Translations under genes and position numbers: made by a program
From: Echinarachnius parma
Taxonomy: Eukaryota; Echinodermata; Echinoidea; Clypeasteroida; Echinarachniidae
DNA: 64,000 nucleotides
Reading direction: 5' to 3'
Assembly (NCBI GenBank): GCA_037951105.1
Contig: JBAMJV010007129.1
Location: 1 to 64,000, forward strand
Notes under the pieces: model-generated
Database searches by the model: none
Told to the model about the DNA's origin: nothing
The model's input: the letters and a program-made list of their open reading frames with translations, nothing else
Shown: one piece after another, positions 10,594 to 21,589 of the stretch
Numbering within the stretch: position 1 is the stretch's first letter
How the letters are laid out: every line of letters starts with the position of its first letter

Positions 10594-13500
10594 TTAAGCT
10601 CGGCCCAGCTTGGACGGACCCCTATTAACGTTACGGGATTGGCCACTGTCCATCTCGCCGGAGAAAAGAAGACGATCTTCCGGTGAGACGTGGGTACCCC
10701 TGAGGACATCTGGGGTTGCCCGTTCGAAGAGCCAGCTCTTGATCTCAGCTGGGGTCATGTCTGGGTAGAGTCCCAACTGCAGTGCAACAACACCTGTAGG
10801 TGTTCAAAAAGAGCAAATCGTTTTTATAACATTGTTTGAAAGCATGAGGCTTTCATTATCCTGTCAATCCCTTGAGTTCTACTTATAGGCATCAGGACAA
10901 TGAGCCCTTTGAAATTCAGTCATAGTATAACCGGTCACCAGCAATACAATTTTCAGGATGAGTCAGGACACAATTTGGCTGATGACCGACTATACTATAC
11001 TAAAGGGCCCATTGTCATGATGCCTATCAGAACTCAAGGGATTGACTGGATGATGAAAGGAAACAATTAGAATATCTCTGGGGAGTGGGGACCAATAGCA
11101 ACAAGACAATAGGTATGCAGGTGCAAAATGGTTTAACTGGTTACCGGTAGTCTTTGTCTTTTTAGGCCGGGCTCAAGTTGAGCCACTGATGAGAATTCTG
11201 GCCAACGAGTTTGTTACAACAAGGAGCCACGGCAACTTAACAGTCTACTGGTCAAAATAAGTTTGTTATTTACCATGTTTTCGAGAACGTGATATAATTC
11301 TGCTGATTGAGTTTGCTAAAGCGGGAATCCACTTTAATAGCCTATACCGGGAATATTAGTTTGTAATGACGAAGATGAGCTGTTATAACGATATAAACTC
11401 TGTAATAATATCGGGCAATATGAGTTCGTTAAAATGAGGATCCACTATTATATTATGCAGGGCAAATGATTGTTGTTATTACGAGCTTCCCATATATTAG
11501 TCTGACAATAATACAGGGTGGCCCAGAAATAACGGAACGGGGCACTTCCCAAAATAAAGTAATACAATGAACATGTCCATCGGATAGGGTGTCCTTTCCA
11601 ATGAACAACGATACCAAGAAAAGTAATTTTGGACGTGTAGTTTTTGTTTTAGGGCGCTTTGAGTAAGACCATGTCAGGTTCCTATTTTTGTCAAATTTTA
11701 CCAAGTCAGTGTCTGATAAATGAGACTTACTGCCCGTCATACTAGTGACCAATTAAGCCCATTCTCTCGGCACCGCTCGGCATACAGCTGAATGCACACT
11801 AACAATGGCGCGCGGAATATTCGTGTGTTCAATGGTATGTAGGGCAATAAGTCTCATTTATCAGGCACTGACTTGGTAAAAATTGACAAAAATAGGAACC
11901 TGACATGGTCTCACTCAAAGCGCCCTAAAACAAAAGTACACGTTCAAAATTACTTTTTTTGGTATCGTTGTTCATTGGAAAGGACACCCTATCCGATGGA
12001 CATGTTCATTTTGTTACTTTACTTTGGGAAGTGCCCCGTTCCGTTATTTCTGGGCCACCCAGTATAGCAATTATAACAAATAGTTAGTCATAATTGATCC
12101 AATATAATATCATACCGGCAAAAATGAGTTTGGTTGGTAAATAATCAACTGTAATATAATAATTTTATCATAATACCGGTGACAAAAGGGGTAGCCATGG
12201 ATGTCCCACTCTTTGTGACGATCTCCTCCTCGCCATCGATCCCGGCACTGGGGATGTCTTCACCGGGAGCGTAGATATCCACACACTTTCCATAGTTGCT
12301 GAAATTCACACGAGAGTCTCTCCTATTGGTAGCTCCTACAGTAATGGCCTATTTTATAGCGACAAAGAAAAGTGAAATTCACACGAGAGTCTCTCCTATT
12401 GGTAGCTCCTACAGTATTGGCCTATATAGTGACAAATAAAAGTGAAAATCACACGAGAGTCTCTCCTATTGGAGCTCTCCTAATGGACTATATAATGACA
12501 AAGTAAGTTAAAGTTGGCTTTCGTTATTAAAATGAACTATAATAATACTATTTGCATGATAATTCGTGTAAGGGGGCACATTAAATATGGAGTAAATTCC
12601 GAGAAATGGTAATCATTGTGGGACACCGGTTTGGGTTAAAGGGATCTAGTAACTTTGGCCAAATATTCCAAATTTACTTAAAGGGATCTAGTAACTTTGT
12701 TGATATGTGCAAAAATGATGAGTGTTTGATACAATGTATATTGTTGTTATAATGTCCACTTGGTGTTGTGTGAAAATTTCAAGTTAAATGGACGATATGG
12801 CCGATAAATGAGCAAAAATGCAAAGTGATATTCAACTTAATCATTGTACTCACTTCGTTCACAGTTTTCGCGGTCCAGTGGATAATTTAACATCTGAACA
12901 CTGCAATCGTAAATATCTTTTTTAACGAAAGGGAAATTTGAAAAACCAAAACCTGTCCCATTCTTTTATTGTTAATACGAATACAACAAGGTATGAGGGA
13001 ACCGCTAGAATTCCAATTGGATTTGAGGATTTGGAAAATGTTACTAAGTCCCTTTAATGGAAGCTTGCACGAAAGGGGTATACCACAATACAAGGGTCTT
13101 TGTGACTAGATAGTAAGAGCACCCGTCCGGTCTGGCAATCCGAAAGGTCTTTGAGTTCGATTCTTGGTGAAGCCCAATTTTCTTCCCTCACTTTTGTAGA
13201 GTTCATGATACTATATGTTTTCCAGTCCATTGTGATACCCTTTTCATTCAATGTTATAAATTTGTACTTCAATTTCGTCCCGAGAAGCCGGGAATGTGCC
13301 AATGCCAACTTCAGGTTTCGTCTATTGTCGACCAATTTCACAAAAAGTCCATTCGATTGAGTCTTTTGTCACACATTATTGTCTATTACAATTCAAATTC
13401 GTTGGTCACATTTGCTGAACCAATTACAGCGAAAGCAATTTTGTCATTAAATTCATTCGAATTCGATTCAAATTCGTCACATGTATTACGCTGTAATGAT

Positions 13501-16500
13501 CTGTTTTGTATTGTCCTTATTTATTTTTTGAATTGTAACATTAAAGGTGCACCTGTAAAGTGTCAGATATTGCCCAAAATGACATTTGAGACTATATCTT
13601 CAATCCTATAACAAAATCATTGTAAGATATGTCCGAATGATGTGTGAAAGAGTCATTGAAAAAGAACACTGCTTTCCTGGTTAAAATAGCGAAAATTTGC
13701 GTCAGCTTTTACAACGAATTACTGTATGACGTTTATGAGGTTTACGACCGTTCATTAACGCTCTTGAGCTGAATGATTATCAATGATAAATATCGTCATA
13801 CTAAAGGGGCATTTGAACAAATCAAACCCTATTTTATTCTTCTCTTACCATAAGCCAAACAACACGGTAGAAGTGTGGAAGCTCAAATGATTTTTTGTGG
13901 AGTTAGACACTTTACAGGTGCACCTTCATTTAGGTGTAACATACACACACATAAACTCGCACACAAACACACAAACACACAAGCACGTTTCAAAAAGTTC
14001 TTTTTTAAAATTCTTTTTTCAATTCTTTTTCAAGAGATTTGAAACAATGCATATAATTATACACACACACATACATACGGCACACATACCCACCTAGCCA
14101 CCTACCCTCCACGCAGTCATCACACAGACAGGCATAGGGCTATACCATGTGACAAATTTTAATGCAAAATCACAACTTTTTTTGAACAAGACAAATTTGA
14201 TCTTAGCATTCACCACTTGCTCAGCGGCGGAGACGAATTTCAATGACAATCGACGATTTTGAACGCGATGTATATTGAAATTGATTGACAAAATAATAAC
14301 GAATAAGAATGATGATTGACGAAACTGAAGTTAGGATTTCAGTGCGCTCTGTTAGTTTCTCGGTACGAATTAAATTGAAGTACAAATTTAAATGAAAAAA
14401 GTGTTAAAATGGTCATGATTCCTCCTATGTTTGAACCCTGACTGAATTACCTCTTCGACTCTAGCTGGTGACATTTTGCAAGCCCGTGTGTATTCGTTCC
14501 CGGCGGCTACTACCGTGGTCACCCCCGTGGCGATCAGGTTTCGGACAGCCTCGTCCTCTACTATGAGTGCTCGACCTCCGAGAGACGCAGAAGCGACAGC
14601 CGGCTTGACCGCATACTCGGCCACGTAGTCATATCCTTGTGGTCATTACAAAAGGAAATACAAATCGAACACAAAATATGTAACGGTCTATAGATTTTTA
14701 GAAAGTGGCCAGGATACCGATTGCCCGAGAACGCCGAAAAATGTGGTTGAGTTTTAATAGGATATAGTACCGAGGGCGCTCTAAAGATTAACTTTTATTC
14801 ACGATAATCATAAGTATAATGAAAATCTTAAATAAATTAAAACATGGCTTATGGGGGGGGGGGGGGGGGGGGGGGGTGGCGTACACACCACTCCCCCCCC
14901 CCCCCCCCCCCCCAATTCAGAAAGGTTCACTTTTTGTCGATCTCGGGTCTACTTTTTATCGGTCTCTAACATCTAAACCAGCGGTCTCTGACGCCCCCGC
15001 TAGCACAACTCAATAAATGGTCTCGGCCTCGAAATTGTTTGGCGACGAACCCCCGCTTACACAACTTAAAGGTATGGTGAAATCCCGGTTTTGATTCAGA
15101 TTTATAGCTTTAAATATGTGCCTATATTGATATACCACACTCTTTTTTTCAAAGAAATCCTTAAGTTGGGCAAGAAAGGTAAATTTCATGCAACTTTTTT
15201 GCTTGTATTCGCATCGGCGTTCCATGCATACTGCTAAAAAAGTAATTTATAGCGGAGCGGGAATGTGCGCACGTGCAACCCGGATCATGACATCACAAGC
15301 AGACCGCAACACAGAGGAATGTGCATGGTTTACATGCAGAGCCTATGATTTGCTTGTAAAATGGTAAAACAAACTCGTTTTTGCTTGTGACGTCACAAAG
15401 ATGACGTCATTTTTCTTCGCCCGGATTCAATTTTTTACGGGGATTACTAAAGTGAATTTAAAAGTTGATTTTTTTTTATTTTACTGGGTTTTCCGACGCG
15501 GAAAATATGTTTTTATTAGTAATCTTCATGACAATCTACCTTAGATACAGTAAAACACAATTTTTAGGTAGTTTTCTTGTCAGCCAACCTTTAAACAGTG
15601 GTCTCGACCTGGGCCTCGAAAATAAAGTTTATTCTGTCATTAAAATTGTATGTTCTTTCGAATTTGACAGTCAGTTTTTCATTATCTCACAAAAATATAT
15701 CGGGGGCACTTCGGGAAATACCAATACTCAACACAATGACCACGGCCTCGGTCTCGACATTTTTTGGCGACGAAACCACCCCCTCCCCCCTCCCGCTAAC
15801 ACGACTCAACCAGTAGTCTCGGGCCCGTTTTTGTAAAATACGCACCCCCACTTGCAAAATCCTGGCTATGGGCCTGCTGCGCTGGTGGTGTTGCGGATTT
15901 TGTTCTGCCCCAAAAAGATTTAGCTCATTACGCCACTGCTCATTGGTGATATAGTGGCGTTTTGATTTATGCGAGTAATATTTGTATGGAATATTTGTAC
16001 ACAAAATCCGAAATTAAATTATTGAGTGGAAGCATTGAGAAAATCCATTAGTGGTTGGTTCTTTATCAAAAGAATCAAAACCGAAAAAACATTATTGAAG
16101 AAAAATTTAATAAAATAAATCAATGCACTTATAGGAAGAACAAAAGAAAAAATGCATTCGAGTAGAAAATATTAAAATGAAAATGTTACCTGCGATAACT
16201 TTAGATGCTGATCCTCTACCATTGCAATTTAGAACACGTACTCCCAACAGATACGCATTCCTCGCCACTCCGAACACTTCGCCGCCCGCTATTCCTGCGC
16301 AGTGAGTACCGTGACCATCACAATCAATGCCCTGTATATATGAAGGTTGGAGCAGCGAAATGGAAGGGTTTGGTTTAAAGGGATCTAGCAAATTTTGTTG
16401 ACATGTGCAAACAATGATGAATGGTTGATACACTGTGTATTGATGTGATCGGATATGTCCACTGTGTATAGCCTAATGTGGGAAAATGTCACTTTATATG

Positions 16501-19500
16501 GATGTTATATGGCCGAGTAATGACATAAATGAGCGAAAATGCGAAGTGATATTCATTTACTCATATCACTGACTTTATACACGGTTATGACTGACTATCC
16601 AGTAGATAGTTATTCACTGGATAGATGAGAATGCACTCACAACTGCTTACTGACATAGCTTCCGACTCAATAACAACGGTTACGTAACCCGCTTTTGTTA
16701 GGGCACAAGCAGAATATTTTATGCCGTACCGTTGAAAATTGCAGCCTCGTCAAATAAGTTGATAGTGGTTTAAAAACATTAACTGTTTGCATTCTAAGTG
16801 ATACCCAAGTGGAAACCAAAATGGATTATGCAATTTTCAATGTGTATTTCGAAATCGGATCACTTCAATCGTAAAATATCTTCTTTACGAAAGAGAATTT
16901 TAAAAAACCAAAACCGGTTCTTATTGGTTATGCGAATCCAAAAAGTATGAGAGAACCACTATATGGTTTTAAGTAAGTTTTTTAAATTCAATTTTATTCG
17001 GACAATGTTACTAGATCCCTTTAAAGCCCCCGAATGGAATCAATACTCGTTAGATAGACTTGATACACCCCTGATTCATGTAAGATAACGAGCATTATAC
17101 GGTAGTCATAGTTACATTGTACTCACATCTCTGCCGAAAGCATCAAAGACTGGCCGGGCTCTTCCGCTGAAGTAAATGCTGTCTGGATAGATGCCGGTGT
17201 CGATGACATAGATATTGACATCTTCGCCACCCGTTCCTGTTCGGTAAAAGTGCATGAGAAAATTGAAATTCCATAATTTAAATGACACAATATAAGAGTA
17301 GTATATAAAGTTAATAATATAGTTTGTGGTTTGTGAACTCAGACAATCTGTTTATAGCACCAATATTTCTTGAAACCTGATTACACAACTAATTATTAAC
17401 CTGACTTTTCCATTTCATATTATCATCTATGTAAATTCCAAGAAACTTAACAGTTTCAACCCTTTGTAACTCAACATCATTAATTAATATCTGGACAGAT
17501 TGTTTATCAGTAATCTTTTTACCAAATACCATACATTTTGTTTTCTGAATATTTAACACTAACTTATTATATAAAAACCATTCATTCACTTTGTTTAATT
17601 CAATATTCATTGTGGATTTTAAACAATTTAAATCTCTATGACTAAAAAATATATTTGTATCATCTGCAAAAAGGACAAACTGCAATAAATCGGAACACAA
17701 ATTGAAGTAATTTATATATATAAGAAATAACAAAGGTCCTAAAATTGATCCTTGGGGAACGCCACAGAATACACTTAAATTGAGATTGAGTTGAGTTGAA
17801 CATTACACATTGCTTGCGATTACTTAAGTAGCTACTAATTAATCAAAAGAAATTCACCGTATTCCATAAAAAGACAATTTATTTAGAAGAATATTGTGGT
17901 CTATACAATCAAAAGCCTTTTTCAAATCAATAAAAAACCCAATAGTTATATAATTTTTTATCAAAAGCATTAATTATATTATTCACATAATCTATCAAGG
18001 CATGTGTTGTTGAGTGTTTTTCACGAAATCCAAATTGTTTATTATACAAAATATGATGCATGTCAAAGAACTTAATCAATCTAGTATAATAAATAATGTT
18101 AAACTCCCTTTGTCCTGATGCCTATGTAGAACTGGATCGATTGATTGGATTATGACAAGAAACAATTATAATATCTCTGGTGGCAAATGGCAAACCCTAA
18201 TGGGATATTTAAGTTACACAGGTGTGATATGGTTTAAAAAGTTCCTGGTAATATTGGTCTTTTAAGCCTGGAGAAAAGTTAAGCCACTGATGGGAATTCG
18301 GGCATAACCCTTTGAGTTGACCGTACACACTAAGAAATATGGGTACAACTAGGGTGCAATTTGCACCCCATAGGTGCAATTTTGCACCCCATAGGTGCAA
18401 TTTTGCACCCCATAGGTGCAATTTTGCACCCCATAGGTGCAATTTTGCACCCCATATGGGGTGCAGACTTAACTCTGGGGGCAAAATTGCATCGGTAAAT
18501 GTGCTGCTATAATAGCAGCGTTTTTCGCTCTTAAGGGTCCAAATTTGATCCTTTTCATTTTAGTGTGTACTTACCAAAGTGATCCTCATTTCCATCCAGC
18601 GGTAGATATCTCTGGTTGATCCGATCCAGACCCCACGATGTTACGGCTTGTTTTTCAACCACTCCATCCTCGGAGACATACTTCACCGCCTCATTGCTTA
18701 GAATCTGATCATAATCGTAATAATTAGTTGGTTCAAACATAATTATAGAAAAATTGATCATGCATGAGCATTTGAAAGAGTTTCAGGGACAAAAAACCAG
18801 CACAAGTTTTTTGTTGTATAGCTCAGCAGAGCAACGGTCTTTATACCAATCCGGGCTAAATAAGGACACATGCCTCCCCCCCCCCCAACAAAAAACCAGG
18901 TGCTCCCGCACACTACGATTTTGTTTTTTTGTTGCCACACTAGCAGCACCTTTATAGGTGAAAGGTGCACAATTGCACTTTACATTAATAGAAAAGTTGC
19001 ACCGTCAGGTTAAAGGTGCATCGTTGCATATTTTGGATGCAACGTTGCACCTTAACGATGCAAATCTGACCACTAAGTGTTTAATGTTGCACCTTTAATC
19101 TAAAGTGCAACTTTACACCCTACCTACAGGTGCAAAGTTCCATCTTAAAATGAGCTGCCACAGTTGCAAATAAATTTCACCTTTAAAGATTTAACTTTGT
19201 AAAGGTGCAGAAAAAGGTGCAAAGAAATAAGGTGTACATTTGTTAAACTTAATTTATTTGTTCACTCTTAAATTTTGCTTATCGATTGAACTTTTGTCTC
19301 AGCGATCGGAAAATTAATTTTTTTTTAAAAACTTGACTTCAGTGCCCCTCTGGTGATAATAAATAAAGTTAAACATAGTGTATGCCCTCCCCCCCCCCCC
19401 AAATTAATTTGACGGCCCCCAGTCCCTAGCTCGGTCCGACCGCGCTACGCCTATGACCTTACCTCTTCCAGAGATTCTTGAGTGAGGTTTGCCGCGAATC

Positions 19501-21589
19501 CGTTGAGTGCTTTAGTGTAGACCCACGTGATGGACGAGTTGTCGAAGTGTCTGGTCGTATTCCCTGCCGCCATCTTCTTGATGAAACCTTTGGCGCCATA
19601 TTGGTCCTGACGAAGATCGAAATTATAGATTGATGATACCATTTGTTATCCCATTATTCATGTTAATAATCTGCTAACATGATCATTATGTGATCTTGTC
19701 AATATATTGTACTGTATCTCCTTCGCAAGCCAACTTTATCAATTTTCGAAATAATATATTTAGATGTTAAAATAATACAAGTTTGTTACGACTTTTTAAC
19801 TACAGACCTGTCATTATACTTCGTGTTTTTAAGGGGACAAAACACGACGACTGTATCAATTATAAATTGGTTAAACACAACAAAACAGGTTTAATTTGAT
19901 TTGTAATGTGACATGACTATTTCCATTTCAACTCTTTAAAATGATTAGTAAAACCGATGGCTACATTAATTCAGATTGGAAAGGAAATGAGACTGAGGGT
20001 TGGAATACAAATAAAAATGTCCAGCAATGAATGGTTCCTCCTATATTTTCTTTCAGTACTCGAGCTAGTAAGAAGGAATTAACCTGGCCTGGCACATCTC
20101 GGAATGTATACGAAGTCTGTGATACCGTATATTATATCAGTCAAAGATTTCTCAGCGCCCACCTGTCTGTACCAGTCCATCTGCCTTAAGCCTTCAAGGG
20201 GACCACCAGGCAAATAACAACACATAATTATATGTTTTGGTACCGTCTTGTGATATCAAATAGATACCCAACATTTTTCAAAAGGTTGTGTAATTCATAA
20301 ACAATGCAATTAATTACCACCACTTACGGAACCATTATTATTTCATGGTTCCGTACGCCCCAAACATTTGCGACTGCGCCAATTCTATTCACGCGTAGGT
20401 TTGGAGACAATAGAATCCCGGACGATTCGTTCGCTCTGGACAAAGGTAGTCTTCGTACATGCAGACCCATGCTTTAGAATGGTGATGCGTTTTCCAATTA
20501 TATATATTTTTTCTGGAAACATATTTTTCTGAACTTGTTGATGGAATGGACTACTAAAAAGATGTTACCTTTCATTTATAAGAATATTATTTTTGGGTGG
20601 TGGTACCCTTTAAGTGGCCACCAAAAGTGTTCTCATACAGAGAAAAACAATGGAACCTGTCACCAGTGGTCACCTTTCATGTCGCTCTTAGCTAAGTGGT
20701 CACTATACATGTACATACAGGTTTGACTGAAGCTCCTCATGTATATTAATTGTAAACGCAATGGGAAATTGCGAGATATCAGTTTTAAGTGAACGGGGAT
20801 TGTGCATAGAATAAAACAATTCTGGTCAACTATAATGTTAGTAACTAAAACTTGTTAGTTATCAACTAAAGCCCGGCGCAGACAGAGCCGACTCGACCCG
20901 ATCCGACTGGTTTTGAACCTGATTAACTCAGTATGTGTTGCATTGGGACTCCGGTTTTGCCAGTCAAGAGCCAGTCGGAGGTCATTCGAGGCCGATTCAA
21001 CATGTTGAATCGGCTCCAACTAAGCGAAATTGCCTCTAGCCTGACTGAAAACCAGTCGGATCGGGTCGAGTCGGCTCTGTGTGCGCCGGGCTTAAGAGTT
21101 ATTACTCAATGATGCTTGCATGGCAGTAAAACAAACAAACGAATAAGTTACAGGGCTGATTCCATTTTTTAAAGCAGCCATTAGTACAATATAAATGTAA
21201 CCTCAAGTTACAAAATTGCGAAATTGTTTGGTTTAAATAAGTAAAATAGCAAGAGCATCATACAAATCTTAGAGACACTCTGGTATACGGTATTTAACAA
21301 AATGCGAAGGAATTGCTATTTTGCTAATATACATTCTTATATAAATATTGAATACAAGTTAGTCCACAAAATGTATTCCAATCGGGTATATATTTATGGA
21401 TAATTGAGCTACTTCTGAACCGCTTTTGATGATACAAATATATATATACGGAGGTACCTTCAGAACAACGATGTACTGGCCTCTGATTGCATCTTCAGTC
21501 TGATGGAGGGGTGCTCTGTAAGCTGCGAGGGCACAACTCATCAAAGATGCGAGCAATATGGAGATGGAAACAAACCCGGTCCTCATCAT
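10594..21589 (-). CDS. Secreted proteinase K-like subtilase (S8), eight exons
   Basis: Extracellular subtilisin-family serine endopeptidase. Exons in transcript order: 21458-21589, 19463-19606, 18575-18704, 17127-17236, 16190-16331, 14451-14635, 12177-12348, 10594-10793. All junctions are GT-AG, phases match, and the joined frame is 404 codons plus stop. Residues 1-22 are a signal peptide ([19 protein letters not shown]...); about 35-110 is an I9 inhibitor propeptide ([29 protein letters not shown]). The catalytic domain has Asp148 (YVIDTG), His179 (DGHGTHCAG), oxyanion Asn266 (VVAAGNE) and Ser331 (SGTSMATP). Length and motif spacing fit proteinase K/aqualysin-type enzymes; the protein ends soon after the Ser helix with no extra C-terminal domain. 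The usual PHVAG is PFVTG. Introns are full of MITEs and hold a reverse-transcriptase fragment. Confidence 0.93.
10847..11215. repeat. Inverted repeat followed by a dispersed repeat shared with 18110-18310
   Basis: Arms at about 10850-10945 and 10965-11063 are inverted copies (tgtcaatcccttgagttct and its complement, tataggcatca, ggacaatg). The right part (11005-11215) is collinear with 18110-18310: both contain gatgcctat, tgactggat-atgaa, ggaaacaatta-aatatctctgg and ttgagccactgatg. It lies in the last intron of the subtilase. Non-coding; probably a MITE plus flank. Confidence 0.7.
11511..12066. mobile_element. Fold-back element with arms of about 240 bp
   Basis: Two long inverted arms, about 11513-11745 and 11825-12064, with some 80 bp between them. 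The outer ends read acagggtggcccagaaata and its complement. Arm landmarks are ggaacggggcacttccca, cattggaaaggacacc and cgctttgag. Single-strand folding would give a long hairpin. ACAGGGTG-type ends occur in some Tc1/mariner-like elements, but no transposase is present. Located in the last intron of the subtilase. Confidence 0.85.
12363..12490 (-). repeat. Two partial tandem copies of subtilase exon 7 (5' part with acceptor)
   Basis: The first 48 bases of exon 7, with the intron bases just before it, are repeated at 12363-12432 and, more decayed, at 12448-12490, immediately upstream in transcript order. The first copy keeps an AG acceptor and encodes [16 protein letters not shown], nearly the same as the real exon ([16 protein letters not shown]), then runs into intron sequence without a donor. 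Used as acceptors these copies would add or duplicate residues. They are the subtilase example of local exon copying in this window. Confidence 0.85.
12636..13057. mobile_element. MITE family 1, copy 2 with an extra head
   Basis: A full-length copy at 12678-13057 (ttaaagggatctagtaac ... actaagtccctttaa) is preceded by a second, isolated 40 bp head of the same element at 12636-12677. This suggests insertion into, or slippage at, an older copy. Located in intron 6 of the subtilase. Confidence 0.85.
13085..13480 (+). mobile_element. tRNA-derived SINE joined to a dispersed repeat
   Basis: The head (about 13090-13165) resembles a tRNA: an A-box-like tagatagtaagagc and a B-box-like gagttcgattctt, with a plausible anticodon arm between. 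The body (13230-13480) is related, in reverse orientation, to the element at 30823-31152 (tcattcaatgttataaatttgtac and cgagaagcc words). It sits in intron 6 of the subtilase. The head would not fold into a full functional tRNA, so it is not called as one. Confidence 0.6.
13541..13926. mobile_element. MITE family 4 (TTAAAGGTGCACCTGTAAAGTGTC)
   Basis: About 385 bp between ttaaaggtgcacctgtaaag and the inverted ctttacaggtgcacctt. No coding capacity. A related element with diverged ends (aaagtgtgatccaagtaaag ... ctttacagggatcactttaa) is at 26344-26674. Located in intron 6 of the subtilase. Confidence 0.85.
14848..15870. mobile_element. Nest: 'ggtctcgg' repeat copy 2 interrupted by two MITEs
   Basis: The outer repeat matches 6940-7295 (attcagaaaggt, cggtctct, aaccagcggtctc). 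It is split by a 529 bp element at 15066-15594 with TTAAAGGT-type inverted ends (ttaaaggtatggtgaaatcc ... ggttggct-type end, then ttaa), and again by a 3' fragment of MITE family 2 at 15617-15735. The nesting gives a relative order: the ggtctcgg repeat is oldest. G and C homopolymers of about 20 bases lie at 14854-14910. All of it is in intron 5 of the subtilase. Confidence 0.7.
16375..17024. mobile_element. MITE family 1, enlarged copy
   Basis: Starts ttaaagggatctagcaaa and ends gttactagatccctttaa. It is about 260 bp longer than other copies because of unrelated sequence at about 16600-16860. Located in intron 4 of the subtilase. Confidence 0.85.
17389..18105 (-). mobile_element. Non-LTR retrotransposon fragment (reverse transcriptase)
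   Basis: On the minus strand several core reverse-transcriptase motifs follow in order: [15 protein letters not shown], a diverged motif ending [19 protein letters not shown] (motif A, catalytic Asp), [14 protein letters not shown] (motif B), LFADDTNIF (motif C with the FADD box) and [10 protein letters not shown]. One or more frameshifts and a stop lie between motif A and B; the 5' endonuclease half and the 3' end are missing. The motif order fits Jockey/CR1-type LINEs. It lies in intron 3 of the subtilase, same strand as the host gene. Confidence 0.9.
18324..18569. mobile_element. MITE with TACACACTAA ends and GTGCAA minisatellite core
   Basis: Inverted ends tacacactaagaaa and ttttagtgtgta bound 246 bp. 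The core is about five tandem 21-22 bp units of the type aggtgcaattttgcacccca, each nearly palindromic. The right end stops exactly at 18569: the five bases 18570-18574 are GTAAG of the subtilase exon 3 donor (minus strand) and the exon starts at 18575. The element therefore supplies intron position +6 onward. Confidence 0.85.
18940..19245. repeat. Cluster of GGTGCA palindromes
   Basis: At least ten copies of ggtgcaa/ttgcacc in both orientations within 300 bp, including a perfect-looking hairpin at about 19013-19052 (aggtgcatcgttgcat, short loop, complement). The word is the same as in the minisatellite at 18349-18465, so the two may be one element split by exon 3 and its flanks. Non-coding; intron 2 of the subtilase. 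Confidence 0.6.
20193..20613. mobile_element. MITE family 9, copy 2
   Basis: Opposite orientation to 8652-9066. Ends: ttcaaggggaccaccagg at the left and ggtggtaccctttaa at the right. Shares the ggttccgtac and gcatgcttta-type landmarks. Intron 1 of the subtilase. Confidence 0.85.
20614..20731. mobile_element. MITE family 10 (CAGTCAAACCTGT), partial copy
   Basis: Begins gtggccacc and ends tacaggtttgactga; the body carries aaaaacaatggaacctgtcacc and tggtcacta, as in the complete copy at 37692-37873. It abuts MITE family 9 directly, with no unique sequence between. Confidence 0.75.
20868..21095. mobile_element. GC-rich MITE with 50 bp inverted ends
   Basis: The left arm aagcccggcgcagacagagc... 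continues through gactcgacccgatccgactgg; the right arm is its near-perfect complement, ending gtgcgccgggctta. An inner shorter inverted pair gattcaacatgttgaatc forms a perfect palindrome. Composition is clearly more GC-rich than the surroundings. Non-coding; intron 1 of the subtilase. Confidence 0.85.
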
